Source: Glycomyces dulcitolivorans (GTDB taxonomy: Bacteria; Actinomycetota; Actinomycetes; Mycobacteriales; Micromonosporaceae). Taken from it: DNA of 33,182 nucleotides. The notes under the pieces were generated by a model. It was not told the origin of the DNA. It saw nothing but the letters and a program-made list of their open reading frames with translations, and did no database searches. Below are positions 15,802-23,477 of the stretch, piece after piece. How positions within the stretch are numbered: the stretch's first letter is position 1; each line of letters begins with the position of its first letter. Made by a program: the position numbers and the translations under genes. The DNA lies in the NCBI RefSeq assembly GCF_003265355.1, contig NZ_QFRW01000073.1:30140-63321 (forward strand), read 5' to 3'.

Positions 15802-15820
15802 GAAGGTTAGGGGAACCTAA
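15802..15820 (+). promoter_or_regulatory. IdeR/DtxR-type iron box
   Basis: GAAGGTTAGGGGAACCTAA matches 15 of 19 positions of the IdeR/DtxR consensus TTAGGTTAGGCTAACCTAA, including the TTAGG and CCTAA core half-sites. It sits 27 bases before the start codon of the siderophore-interacting protein, where bound repressor would block transcription when iron is plentiful. A TACAAC -10-like hexamer lies just upstream (15787-15792). Confidence 0.8.
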
Positions 15821-15847
15821 CGCAGCCGCTCGACCCGAGGAGCCCGG

Positions 15848-16696
15848 ATGGCTGAACGCCGTGGACGCAGGAGCCCGAACCTGAAGACCGCCGAGGTGGT
15901 GCGGACCGAACGCGTCACCCCGCACATGATCCGCGTCGTCCTCGGCGGCGACGGCCTCGCGGACTTCGAGTGCGGCGACTTCACCGACCACTACGTGAAG
16001 CTCCAGTTCCCGGTCGAGGGCGTGGACTACCCCGAGCCGTTCGACCTCGCGAAGGTCCGCGAGGAGTACCCGAGGGAGCAGTGGCCGGTCACCCGCACCT
16101 ACACCGTCCGCCGCTGGGACCCCGCCGCCCGCGAGCTGTGGATCGACTTCGTCTACCACGGCGACGAGGGCGTCGCCGGCCCCTGGGCCGCCAATGCCGA
16201 GCCCGGCGCGCTGCTGCGCTTCGCCGGGCCCGGCGGCGGGTACGCGCCCGGCCCCGAGGCCGACTGGCACCTGCTCGCCGGGGACGAGAGCGCCCTCCCG
16301 GCCATCGCCGCCGCCGTGGAGCGCCTCGCCCCCGGCGCCCGCGCCGTCGTCTTCCTCGAAGTCGAAGGGCCCGAAGAGGAGCAGCAGCTCAAGTCCGCCG
16401 CCGACGTCGCCGTCTCCTGGCTGTACCGCGGCGACGCGCCCGTGGGGAGCCTGCTCGTGGACGCCGTGCGCGCCTACGAGTTCCCCGCGCCCGACGTCCA
16501 GGCGTTCGTCCACGGCGAAGCCGGGTTCGTCCGCGAGATCCGCCGCTACCTGCGGTTCGAGCGGGAGGTCCCGAAAGAGCGCCTCTCGATCTCCGGGTAC
16601 TGGCGGGTCGGCCACAACGAGGACGGCTGGCAGTCCTCCAAGCGCGAATGGAACGCCGTCGACGAGGCCGAAGAGGCCAAGGGCGGCAACGCGTAA
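15848..16696 (+). CDS. Siderophore-interacting protein (ferric-siderophore reductase, SIP/ViuB family)
   Basis: A 282-residue NAD(P)H/FAD-type reductase that releases iron from imported ferric siderophores in the cytoplasm. The N-terminal FAD barrel opens VVRTERVTPHMIRVVLGG and carries the flavin-binding RTYTVRRWD at about residue 83. The linker ends in FAGPGGGYAP. The C-terminal domain has LLAGDESALPAIAAAVERL and HGEAGFVREIRRYL and ends with the SIP_C hallmark SGYWRVGHNEDGW. Start ATG 15848 has GAGGAG five bases upstream. An iron box immediately upstream indicates control by an IdeR-type repressor. No siderophore transporter or synthesis genes are in the window. Confidence 0.94.
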   Translation: MAERRGRRSPNLKTAEVVRTERVTPHMIRVVLGGDGLADFECGDFTDHYVKLQFPVEGVDYPEPFDLAKVREEYPREQWPVTRTYTVRRWDPAARELWIDFVYHGDEGVAGPWAANAEPGALLRFAGPGGGYAPGPEADWHLLAGDESALPAIAAAVERLAPGARAVVFLEVEGPEEEQQLKSAADVAVSWLYRGDAPVGSLLVDAVRAYEFPAPDVQAFVHGEAGFVREIRRYLRFEREVPKERLSISGYWRVGHNEDGWQSSKREWNAVDEAEEAKGGNA

Positions 16697-16756
16697 CCCC
16701 ATATCCGTCCACTGTGGGCACCGCCCTTGGGGGCTGCGCCCGCGGCCGGATTCAGG

Positions 16757-16762
16757 TAGTGT
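16757..16762 (+). promoter_or_regulatory. -10 candidate TAGTGT for the 85-residue gene
   Basis: TAGTGT 61 bases before the GTG start; no clear -35. It would give a leader of about 55 bases ending in AAAGG. Confidence 0.35.
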
Positions 16763-16823
16763 CGCCGGTGCCGAACGCGCACTGCGCGGGCGGCTCCCTC
16801 ACCCCTGAGAGAAAGGCCCCACC

Positions 16824-17081
16824 GTGGCGAGCATCGATGAAGTCCTCACCTCCATCAGCGCGAACGTCGACAAGGTGACCGAGCTCCAGGGCCAGATCGA
16901 GGCCAGCAAGGCCCAGGTCGACGAGGTCCTCGGCCAGCTCCAGTCCCTCGGGATCGAAGCCGCCGCCAACGCCCTCAACCTCGGCAAGGAGCAGCTGGAG
17001 GAGACCAGCGCCATGGCCGCCGCCCTCGTCTCCAAGCTCGAAGAGGCCCGCAACTCCGCTGAACTCGCCAAGCACTCCTAG
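16824..17081 (+). CDS. Small helical (coiled-coil) protein
   Basis: An 85-residue protein made almost wholly of amphipathic helix: ISANVDKVTELQGQIEASKAQ, DEVLGQLQSLGIEAAANAL, KEQLEETSAMAAALVSKLEEA. It is rich in Ala/Glu/Leu/Gln with no aromatic residue, no cysteine and no membrane segment. It resembles small actinobacterial coiled-coil proteins of DUF6244 type, but I cannot confirm the family. The WxG motif of ESX substrates is absent. The GTG start at 16824 has AAAGG seven bases before it. Its TAG stop shares the palindrome CTAG with the stop of the convergent LCP gene, so the two genes overlap by four bases. Confidence 0.75.
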   Translation: MASIDEVLTSISANVDKVTELQGQIEASKAQVDEVLGQLQSLGIEAAANALNLGKEQLEETSAMAAALVSKLEEARNSAELAKHS

Positions 17082-18181
17082 TCCGCCGCAGGCGAAGCCG
17101 ACTCCCCGGGGTCGACCGCGTCCGGGTCCGCCGCGTCGCTCTTGACCCACTCCGGGTTCGCCGCGATCCACGCCGCCATCGTGTCGTCCTGGAGCGCTGC
17201 CCACAGCGACTCGGCCGCCTCGGCCTCCGCGCCCTCGTGGATGAGCTCGACGTCGCCCCAGTCGGTGCCCTGCTCCGAACTCGCGGGGACCCGGACCGTC
17301 GTCATCGCGTTCGGGTCGATGTCCCGCAGGTTCACCACCAGGTCGGCGATCGACAGGTCCTCCGGCCGGTCCAGGGTCACCTTGCCGTCGAAGCCCTCCA
17401 GCAGGTCGGTGATCTTCCCCGGGTCCTCCAGGAACCCCTGCTCCTTCGCCTTCACCAGCAGCGACTTGATGGCCTGCTGCTGGAAGTTCTGCCGCGCGTA
17501 GTCGCCGTACAGGCCCAGGTCGTAGTCGATCTGGTCGTAGAACTGGTAGCGCTGGCGCACCAGGTCCAGGGCCGCCTCCTTGTCGTACTCGTGGCAGCCC
17601 TCCTCGAACACCCGGTCCGTGTGGTGGGACTGGAACTCCTTCCACGTGCAGATCTCGACACCGCCGACCAGGTCCACCATCTCGACGAACCCGTTGAAGT
17701 CGGCCGTCGCGCCCAGGTGGAAGTCGAGCCCGGTGAGGTCGTGGACCGTGGCGACGACGTTGCCCTTCGTGACGTCCCAGTCGTCGGAGATCGAGGCCGC
17801 GTGGTTGAGCTTGTTCTGGCACGGGTTGCCCGAGAAGCCCGGCCCGCAGTCGGGGATGTCGACGAGGAGGTCCCGCGGCAGCGACACCATCGTCGCCTCG
17901 GTGAGGCCCTTGTTGACGTGCACGATGATCATCGTGTCGGACCGGGTCGACCCGCCCTGCTTGTCGACGCCGAGCACGAGGATGTTCAAGGGCCCCTCGA
18001 TGTTCTCGACGTCCATCTCGGCCTGGTACTCGTCGAGGATGTTCTCCTGCGGGATCGTGTCGTCCGCGGTGCTGATCGCGTACTGCGCGAACCCGGCCGT
18101 CGCGCCCGCGACGACCAGGGTCACCCCGCCCGCGTACATCATGAAGTGGGCCCACCACGGGGCGCCGCTCTTGCCGGCCAT
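17078..18181 (-). CDS. LCP (LytR-CpsA-Psr) family protein 1
   Basis: A 367-residue membrane-anchored LCP enzyme. LCP proteins transfer lipid-linked glycopolymers (teichoic acid, arabinogalactan, capsule) to peptidoglycan at the outer membrane face. A short N-terminus with a PWWAH interface motif is followed by one membrane helix (about residues 13-36). The LCP domain starts NILVLGVDKQGGSTRSDTMI, with VSLPRDLLVDIP (pyrophosphate-contacting arginine), LDLVRQRY and a GLYGDYARQNFQQQAI segment. The tail is acidic and Pro/Ala-rich with no LytR_C domain recognised. Start ATG 18181 has GGAG just upstream. It is about 50% or more identical by eye to LCP 2, so it is a recent tandem copy. The two stops at CTAG overlap the convergent small helical gene. 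Confidence 0.93.
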   Translation of the reverse strand: MAGKSGAPWWAHFMMYAGGVTLVVAGATAGFAQYAISTADDTIPQENILDEYQAEMDVENIEGPLNILVLGVDKQGGSTRSDTMIIVHVNKGLTEATMVSLPRDLLVDIPDCGPGFSGNPCQNKLNHAASISDDWDVTKGNVVATVHDLTGLDFHLGATADFNGFVEMVDLVGGVEICTWKEFQSHHTDRVFEEGCHEYDKEAALDLVRQRYQFYDQIDYDLGLYGDYARQNFQQQAIKSLLVKAKEQGFLEDPGKITDLLEGFDGKVTLDRPEDLSIADLVVNLRDIDPNAMTTVRVPASSEQGTDWGDVELIHEGAEAEAAESLWAALQDDTMAAWIAANPEWVKSDAADPDAVDPGESASPAAD

Positions 18182-18232
18182 GCGTCTCCAAAGCCTCGGG
18201 GACAATCCCAGGGAAGACGCTCCGAGACGCGC

Positions 18233-18267
18233 GAGGGGTTGCCCGGCGCGGTGCCGGACAACCCCTC
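18233..18267 (-). terminator. Hairpin between LCP 2 and LCP 1
   Basis: GAGGGGTTG-C-CCGGC pairs with GCCGG-A-CAACCCCTC (one mismatch) around a 5-base loop, just after the LCP 2 stop. No T-tract follows. It suggests that each LCP gene ends its own transcript. Confidence 0.55.
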
Positions 18268-18285
18268 ACGGTCGGTCGGTGACGG

Positions 18286-19404
18286 TCAGTCGGTGGTCGC
18301 CTCCGACGAGGTCTCCTCGCCCGCCGGCGACTCGGTCGCCGTGTCCGGGGTGTTGTTGCCGGTCTGCTTGACCCACTCCGGGTACTGGGCGATCCACTCG
18401 GTCATGGTGTCGTTCTGGAGCGCCTCCCACAGCGCGTCCGCCGCGATCTGCTGCTCCCCGTCGGCGATCACCTCCGAGGACCCGACCTCGGTCTCCTGGG
18501 ACGTCGCCGGGACGCGGATCGAGGTGATGTTCTCGGGGTTGAGGTCGCGCAGGTTCAGCGCCAGGTCGATCGCGCTCAACCCGTCCGGCAGGTCGAGGGT
18601 CAGCTTGCCCTCCAGTCCTTCGAGGAGGTCGGTGAGGCGCGTCGGGTCCGACGCGTAGCCGTCGGCCTTGAGCTCCTTGATGAGCGCCTTGATCGCCTGC
18701 TGCTGCATGGCCTGGCGGCCGTAGTCGCCCCACAGGCCGCTCTCGTAGTCCTCGGGGTCGTCCCACGGGTAGCGCTGGCGGATGAGGTCGAGGGCCTCTT
18801 CCTTGTTGTAGTAGTTGCAGCCCTCGGGGAAGACGCGGTTGTCGCCGTGGATCGAGGTGATCTCGTGCCACGGGCACAGCTCGATCTCGCCGACGAGGTC
18901 GACGAGGTCCATGAAGCCGTTGAAGTCCACGGTCGCGCCGATGTGGAACTCGACGCCGGTGAGGTTGTAGATCGTGTCCACGACGTTCGCGCGGGTCACG
19001 TCCCAGTCGTCGGAGATCGACGCGGCGTGGTTGAGCTTCTGCATGCAGGTGTTGTTGCCCCAGTCGGGGCCGCAGTCGGGGATCTCCACGTACAGGTCGC
19101 GCGGGAGCGACACCATGGAGACCTCGGTGAGCTCCTTGTTGACGTGCACCATGATCATGGTGTCCGAGCGGGTGGAGCCGCCCTGCTTGTCGACGCCGAG
19201 CACGAGGATGTTCAGGGGCCCCTCGATGTTCTCGACGTCCATCTCGGCCCGGTTGTTGATGATGTCCTCGGACTCGATCGTGTTGTTCGCCGTGTGGAGG
19301 GCGTACTGGGCGATCCCCGCGGTGGCTCCGGCGACGACCATCGTCACGCCGCCCGCGTACATCATCAGGTGGGCCCACCAGGGCGCGCCGCTCTTCACTG
19401 CCAT
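18286..19404 (-). CDS. LCP family protein 2
   Basis: A 372-residue paralogue of LCP 1. It shares the start KSGAPWWAH, the membrane helix (MMYAGGVTMVVAGATAG), and the long block EMDVENIEGPLNILVLGVDKQ almost unchanged. The LCP core keeps GSTRSDTMIMVHVN, VSLPRDLYVEIP, LDLIRQRY and DYGRQAMQQQAI. Cysteine pairs (DCGPDWGNNTC and ELCPWHE...EGC) could stabilise the extracytoplasmic domain. The tail is Thr/Glu/Ser-rich. Upstream, TTCCAG and GACAAT with a 17-base gap (19428-19456) form a plausible promoter, and GGGAG precedes the ATG, so it is probably transcribed on its own despite the tandem arrangement. Confidence 0.93.
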   Translation of the reverse strand: MAVKSGAPWWAHLMMYAGGVTMVVAGATAGIAQYALHTANNTIESEDIINNRAEMDVENIEGPLNILVLGVDKQGGSTRSDTMIMVHVNKELTEVSMVSLPRDLYVEIPDCGPDWGNNTCMQKLNHAASISDDWDVTRANVVDTIYNLTGVEFHIGATVDFNGFMDLVDLVGEIELCPWHEITSIHGDNRVFPEGCNYYNKEEALDLIRQRYPWDDPEDYESGLWGDYGRQAMQQQAIKALIKELKADGYASDPTRLTDLLEGLEGKLTLDLPDGLSAIDLALNLRDLNPENITSIRVPATSQETEVGSSEVIADGEQQIAADALWEALQNDTMTEWIAQYPEWVKQTGNNTPDTATESPAGEETSSEATTD

Positions 19405-19427
19405 GCTTCTCCCAGGGTCAGACCAGC

Positions 19428-19456
19428 ATTGTCCCGTATCGGCAACGCCTCTGGAA
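19428..19456 (-). promoter_or_regulatory. Promoter of LCP 2 (TTCCAG-N17-GACAAT)
   Basis: On the minus strand -35 TTCCAG (19451-19456) and -10 GACAAT (19428-19433) have optimal 17-base spacing. The start would fall near 19421, leaving a short leader with GGGAG before the ATG. Confidence 0.5.
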
Positions 19457-19484
19457 GCGCCCCCCGGCCGCGCCCGGAACCAGG

Positions 19485-20627
19485 CTAATCGGCGGTCTCG
19501 GAGGCGTCGTCGCTAGGGCTCTCGGTAGTGGTCGGCGTCGTCACCGTCGAGCAGTCCGGGGCGGAGTCGCCGCTGAGCCAGTCGGGGTACTCGCACGCCC
19601 ACTCCACCAGCGAGTCGGTCTCGATCGCCTCCCACAGGGCGTCCGAGGCGACCTCCTCGTCGGTGCCCTCGTGGATGAGCACGTACGAGGTCCCGTTGAT
19701 GTTGCCTTCGGAGGAGGGCGTGCCGATCGAGAGGATCTCGTTCGGGTCCACGTCCTTCATCTGCGTGATCATGTCGACGAGGTTGTACCCGCCGACGTCG
19801 ACGGTGAGCGCGTCGCCGAAGGAGTTGAGCAGCTCCACGGCCTTGACCGGGTTCGTCGCGTACCCCAGCTCCTTGGCCCGCTCCAGGATCTTCTTGATCG
19901 CCTGCTGCTGCATCTTCTGGCGCCCGAAGTCGCCCCAGGTGCCGTTCGCGTAGTCCTCGTCGGAGTCCCAGCCGTACCGCTGGCGCACCAGGTCGAGCGC
20001 GTCCTTCTTGTCGTACTCGGCGCAGCCCTCGGGGAACGTCTTGTCCGTGTGGATCGAGGTGATCTCGTGCCACGGGCACAGCTCGATCGTGCCGAGCTCG
20101 TCGACCATCTCCAGGAAGCCCTCGAAGTTCGCGATCGCGCCGCCGTTGAACTGGATGCCCGTCAGGTTCGTGATCGTCTCGGCCGTGTTCTGGAACGACT
20201 CGCCCCAGTCCTCGGAGTACGCGAACGCCTCGGTCAGCTTCGTCTGGTCTGCCGGGATGCCCGAGGGGATGTCCACCAGCAGGTCGCGCGGCAGGGAGAT
20301 CATCGAGACCTGCGTCAGGTTCTCGTTGATGTGCACGATGATGTCGGCGTCGGTGCGCGCCTCGCCGCCCGCGTCCACCCGCTCGTCGGTGCCCAGGACC
20401 AGGAAGTTCAGCGGGCCCTTGATCGGCTCGCCCTCCTCCACGTCGACGCCCTGGTCGCCGAGCAGGTCCTCCTGGTTCACGGCGTTGTTGACGAGGTTCA
20501 GGCTCACCTGCGCCGCGATCGCGCCGCCGCCGGCGACGACCATGACCATCGAACCGCTGATGACCATCGCCTTCGCCCACCAAGGCGAAGCCGCCTTGAC
20601 GGCTGCGTGCTTGCTCGGGTCGCCCAT
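19485..20627 (-). CDS. LCP family protein 3
   Basis: A 380-residue LCP protein, more divergent than the other two. The N-terminal ASPWWAKAMV is followed by a membrane helix (about residues 17-42). The LCP domain starts NFLVLGTDERVDAGGEARTDADI; here the classic GxDxR form is kept, where LCP 1 and 2 have DKQ. ISLPRDLLVDIP, LDLVRQRY and GDFGRQKMQQQAI follow. WHEITSIHTDKTFPEGC is shared with LCP 2. The tail is Thr/Ser/Pro-rich (TTPTTTESPSDD). Start ATG 20627 has GGGAGAGG upstream. A TACTGT hexamer on the minus strand about 110 bases upstream may be its -10. As the outlier copy it may have a different acceptor or donor polymer. Confidence 0.93.
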   Translation of the reverse strand: MGDPSKHAAVKAASPWWAKAMVISGSMVMVVAGGGAIAAQVSLNLVNNAVNQEDLLGDQGVDVEEGEPIKGPLNFLVLGTDERVDAGGEARTDADIIVHINENLTQVSMISLPRDLLVDIPSGIPADQTKLTEAFAYSEDWGESFQNTAETITNLTGIQFNGGAIANFEGFLEMVDELGTIELCPWHEITSIHTDKTFPEGCAEYDKKDALDLVRQRYGWDSDEDYANGTWGDFGRQKMQQQAIKKILERAKELGYATNPVKAVELLNSFGDALTVDVGGYNLVDMITQMKDVDPNEILSIGTPSSEGNINGTSYVLIHEGTDEEVASDALWEAIETDSLVEWACEYPDWLSGDSAPDCSTVTTPTTTESPSDDASETAD

Positions 20628-20773
20628 TGCCTCTCCCGGGAACTACAGGTGGGGTGTCGCAGCGCAGCCGGGGAGGCTGGCCCGCTCATGGGGGACACGC
20701 ACGGTCCGCCGGCGGGGTTGCGTTCACCAGACAGTAGTTCATGTTCACCCGGTAACCGCTTCGCATACCATCC

Positions 20774-20795
20774 CGTCCGGCTCCCGGGCCGGACG
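20774..20795 (-). terminator. Hairpin after the zinc-ribbon gene
   Basis: CGTCCGGC / GCCGGACG, a perfect 8-bp stem with a 6-base loop, begins nine bases past the stop at 20804. No T-tract follows on the minus strand. Confidence 0.4.
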
Positions 20796-20803
20796 AAAAC
20801 GGA

Positions 20804-21772
20804 TTACATGACCGAATACAGTATGACGCCCGCCACAACAGTCGCGAGCATGAACGCGATTCCGAGCTTCGTCCCGCTCCATGGGCGGTCCGCGACCACC
20901 CGGCCGGTCTCCCCGTGCACCGCCACCATCCGCCGCCGGCCCCGGTGCGGGTACGAGGCGAGGTACACCGGCAGCAGCACCAGGCGGTACCCCAGGCCCG
21001 CGTACGCCGTCTCGATCACCGGCACGTGCTGCGCGTCCCCGCCGACCAGGGCCCGCACCTCCCGCTCCACCTCGGCCGCCATCCGGGCCTTCGCCAGCTC
21101 CAGGCCGACCTCCGGCTCCAGGTCGTACCGCTGCACCCACCGGCCCTCCAGCAGCGCCGGATCGAACGCCGCCGCGGCCCCGAGGTCCCAGTCCCGCAGC
21201 AGGTCCGCGAGCATCCGCGCGTCCAGGCGCACCGTCGCCGGGACCACCACGTCCGCGAACGTCCGGTCCACCGTCCCCGCCGCCGGACGCCACCGCACGC
21301 CCCGCACCCTGATCCCCTGCGTCCGCTCGCCCGCCCGCGACCAGTGGAAGTCCCCGCGCGCCGCCCGGTACCGCGAGCGCGTCCACGCCCCCCACACCCA
21401 GTGCGGCAGGTACGCCGCCCGGAACGACTCCGACTCGTCCACCCGCCGGAACGCCCGCGGCGCGAACCAGCGCCGCCGCGTCCGCTCCCGCAGCAGCCGC
21501 CGCGCCGTCGCCCGCTCGATCTCGAACGGCACCAGCGCGTCCGGGACGGTGATCGCCTCCGGCGTGTCGTCCGCGTACCGCGCTTTCGCCTTGGGCGCCA
21601 ACGCCGTCCAGTCGGGGTCGACCAGGCGCCGCGCCGCGGGCCGCCCGTACAGCTCGGTCCCGCAGGACTCGCACGCCAGGACGGTCGCCCCCGGGGCCAC
21701 CGGCAGCGGCTCGCCGCAGGACGTGCACGGACACGCAGGGAGCAAAGCCCACCATCCTTCCATTTCGGGCAC
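20804..21772 (-). CDS. Zinc-ribbon membrane protein (TFIIB-type zinc ribbon/PriA-like annotation)
   Basis: A 322-residue protein. Two CxxC knuckles at the N-terminus (CPCTSCGEPLP and LACESCGTELYG) form a rubredoxin-type zinc ribbon. The middle is a basic, tryptophan-rich soluble domain with FRAAYLPHWVWGAW and YRLVLLPVYLASYPHRGRRRMVAVHGETGRV. That last segment is typical of proteins automatically named 'TFIIB-type zinc ribbon' or 'primosomal protein N', although no helicase motif is present. A single C-terminal helix (GIAFMLATVVAGVILYSVM) makes it tail-anchored. The start is GTG 21772 because TAGAGT lies seven bases upstream; the ATG three codons later is the alternative. Function unknown. A tail-anchored protein is a conceivable client of the Get3-like pair at 69-2136. 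Confidence 0.72.
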   Translation of the reverse strand: MPEMEGWWALLPACPCTSCGEPLPVAPGATVLACESCGTELYGRPAARRLVDPDWTALAPKAKARYADDTPEAITVPDALVPFEIERATARRLLRERTRRRWFAPRAFRRVDESESFRAAYLPHWVWGAWTRSRYRAARGDFHWSRAGERTQGIRVRGVRWRPAAGTVDRTFADVVVPATVRLDARMLADLLRDWDLGAAAAFDPALLEGRWVQRYDLEPEVGLELAKARMAAEVEREVRALVGGDAQHVPVIETAYAGLGYRLVLLPVYLASYPHRGRRRMVAVHGETGRVVADRPWSGTKLGIAFMLATVVAGVILYSVM

Positions 21773-21779
21773 TGCGACA

Positions 21780-21785
21780 ACTCTA
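21780..21785 (-). promoter_or_regulatory. -10 hexamer TAGAGT (leaderless type) for the zinc-ribbon gene
   Basis: TAGAGT on the minus strand, seven bases, then GTG at 21772. This favours the GTG over the ATG nine bases downstream. Confidence 0.45.
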
Positions 21786-21908
21786 AGTCCCGAACCCGCC
21801 ACTCGGGGGGAGAACGCTTCGCGCCCATGCCCATCCGAGGCCCCAAGGGACGGGTCCCGCCACCTGCGGCACTGGAAATATCGCCGAAGCGGTGGCAGGA
21901 TAGAGCGC

Positions 21909-23477
21909 GTGACGCCACGGAGGGAGCTCACGTCAGCGCGTGATTATGCCGAGCAGTACCGGCGTCTGCGCGGACTCATGCGGTCCGGCCAGGTGGCCGA
22001 GGCCGTCAGCGAGGCGACCTGGATCGTCTACAACTCCGAGACCGCCCAGCAGCGCGCCCAGGCCTGGCTGTTCATCCTCCAGGGCCAGATCAGCCAGCGC
22101 GCGATCGACAAGATCCCGAACACCATCGACCAGGCCGGCACCGCCGTCGCGCGCTGCCGCGACCCCCGCCTGGACGGGAAGTACCACGCGCTCTCGGCCT
22201 GGTACTACCACCACCACATCAAGTCCCTCGACTTCACCGCGCAGCGCCTCGTCCTCTCCTCCCGCGCCCTGCGGTCGATGACGGAGGCGAGCCAGGCCGC
22301 GGTCGACGCCTGGTACGACCTCGCGGTGATCCTCTCCAACTGCGGCTACCAGCAGCAGGCCGCCGAGGCCCTCGACCAGTGCCACACGCTCGCCGAGCGC
22401 GCCGGCGTCACCAGGTCCTCTGTGGAGGGCGTGGAGATCCGGGTGCGGGACGCCCTGCTGCGCTACTACACCGGCGATCCGCGCGCGTGCACGGGCCTGC
22501 TGCGCCAGGAGCTGCGGCGCGTGAAGCCGAACCTGCACGACCTCGACACGCGCGAGCTCGAATGGGTCCACTACGCGCTCGCGCGCCTGAGCCTGCTCGG
22601 CTTCAGCGAGCAGTGGTCGGTCGAGCACCTGCTGCCGGAGGAGACGTCGTCGGTGGAGGCGATGGACCTGCGGACGATGGCGCGCGCCTCGCGCCTCATC
22701 GCGCAGGCGCGGGGCCTGGAGGCCCTGGAGGTCCTCGAAGCGCGCGAGATCGGGGACGAGACGCTCGGCGTCATGGAGCCCCAGCACCTGCGCTCGCTCG
22801 CCTTGGTGGCCAAGGGGGACCACGCGGCGTCGATCCTCGCCGCGCACGCCACGACGTACGCGCTGTACAAGCAGATCAACGAGTTCCACACGATCTACCT
22901 CGCATCGGCGGCGGCCCTGGTCGACCACGACCAGCTGCGCCGCGCGGCCGCGGGCTGGGCCGACCGGGCGAACACCGACGAGCTGACGGGCCTGCCGAAC
23001 CGGCGCCGCCTGGACGCGTTCCTCGCCGAGGTCGACGGCGACGGCATGATCGCGGTCCTCGACCTCGACGGCTTCAAGGCCGTCAACGACACGCACGGGC
23101 ACCAGGCCGGCGACGCGATCCTCCAGCGCCTCGCCGCGCTCCTGTCGAGCGTGGTCCGGTCCGGGGACCTGTTGGCGCGCACCGGCGGCGACGAGTTCAT
23201 CATGGTCCTGCCGGGGGCCACGGAGTACGACGCCGACGCGGTCTCGGCCCGCATCCGCATCGCCGTGGCGGCCGAGAACTGGGAGTACTCCGTCCCGGGC
23301 ACGCCCGTGGACGTCTCGATCGGCTGGGCCCGCCTCGCCACCGGCGGCAACCCGGCGCAGACCCTGTGGGCCGCCGACCAGGCGATGTACCAGATGAAGC
23401 GCTCGCGCAAGGGCCTTTTAATGCCCGACGAGGGCGACGAGGAGGACTTCGGCGAGGTCTACTGGCACGGTGGGTAG
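21909..23477 (+). CDS. Diguanylate cyclase with N-terminal helical repeat domain
   Basis: A 522-residue soluble protein. Residues 1 to about 345 are TPR-like alpha-helical repeats (YRRLRGLMRSGQVAEAVSEA, AYNSE-type turns, YQQQAAEALDQCHTLAERAG), presumably a sensory or partner-binding domain. The GGDEF domain follows: DELTGLPNRRRLDAFL, LDLDGFKAVNDTHGHQAGD, and active site RTGGDEF with GGDEF at 426-430. An inhibitory-site RxxD (RSGD, 417-420) lies exactly five residues before GGDEF, so product feedback is expected. It should make cyclic-di-GMP from two GTP. No EAL domain is present. The start is GTG 21909; CAGGAT seven bases upstream is a weak leaderless -10. It is divergent from the zinc-ribbon gene and its 3' end overlaps the GH114 gene by 19 bases. 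Confidence 0.88.
   Translation: MTPRRELTSARDYAEQYRRLRGLMRSGQVAEAVSEATWIVYNSETAQQRAQAWLFILQGQISQRAIDKIPNTIDQAGTAVARCRDPRLDGKYHALSAWYYHHHIKSLDFTAQRLVLSSRALRSMTEASQAAVDAWYDLAVILSNCGYQQQAAEALDQCHTLAERAGVTRSSVEGVEIRVRDALLRYYTGDPRACTGLLRQELRRVKPNLHDLDTRELEWVHYALARLSLLGFSEQWSVEHLLPEETSSVEAMDLRTMARASRLIAQARGLEALEVLEAREIGDETLGVMEPQHLRSLALVAKGDHAASILAAHATTYALYKQINEFHTIYLASAAALVDHDQLRRAAAGWADRANTDELTGLPNRRRLDAFLAEVDGDGMIAVLDLDGFKAVNDTHGHQAGDAILQRLAALLSSVVRSGDLLARTGGDEFIMVLPGATEYDADAVSARIRIAVAAENWEYSVPGTPVDVSIGWARLATGGNPAQTLWAADQAMYQMKRSRKGLLMPDEGDEEDFGEVYWHGG

Noticed and set aside
19671-21908. Open frame continuing upstream of the diguanylate cyclase through the LCP 3 and zinc-ribbon genes
   Set aside because: It is Arg/Pro/Ser-rich antisense translation of two well-supported genes. 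The cyclase begins at the GTG at 21909.
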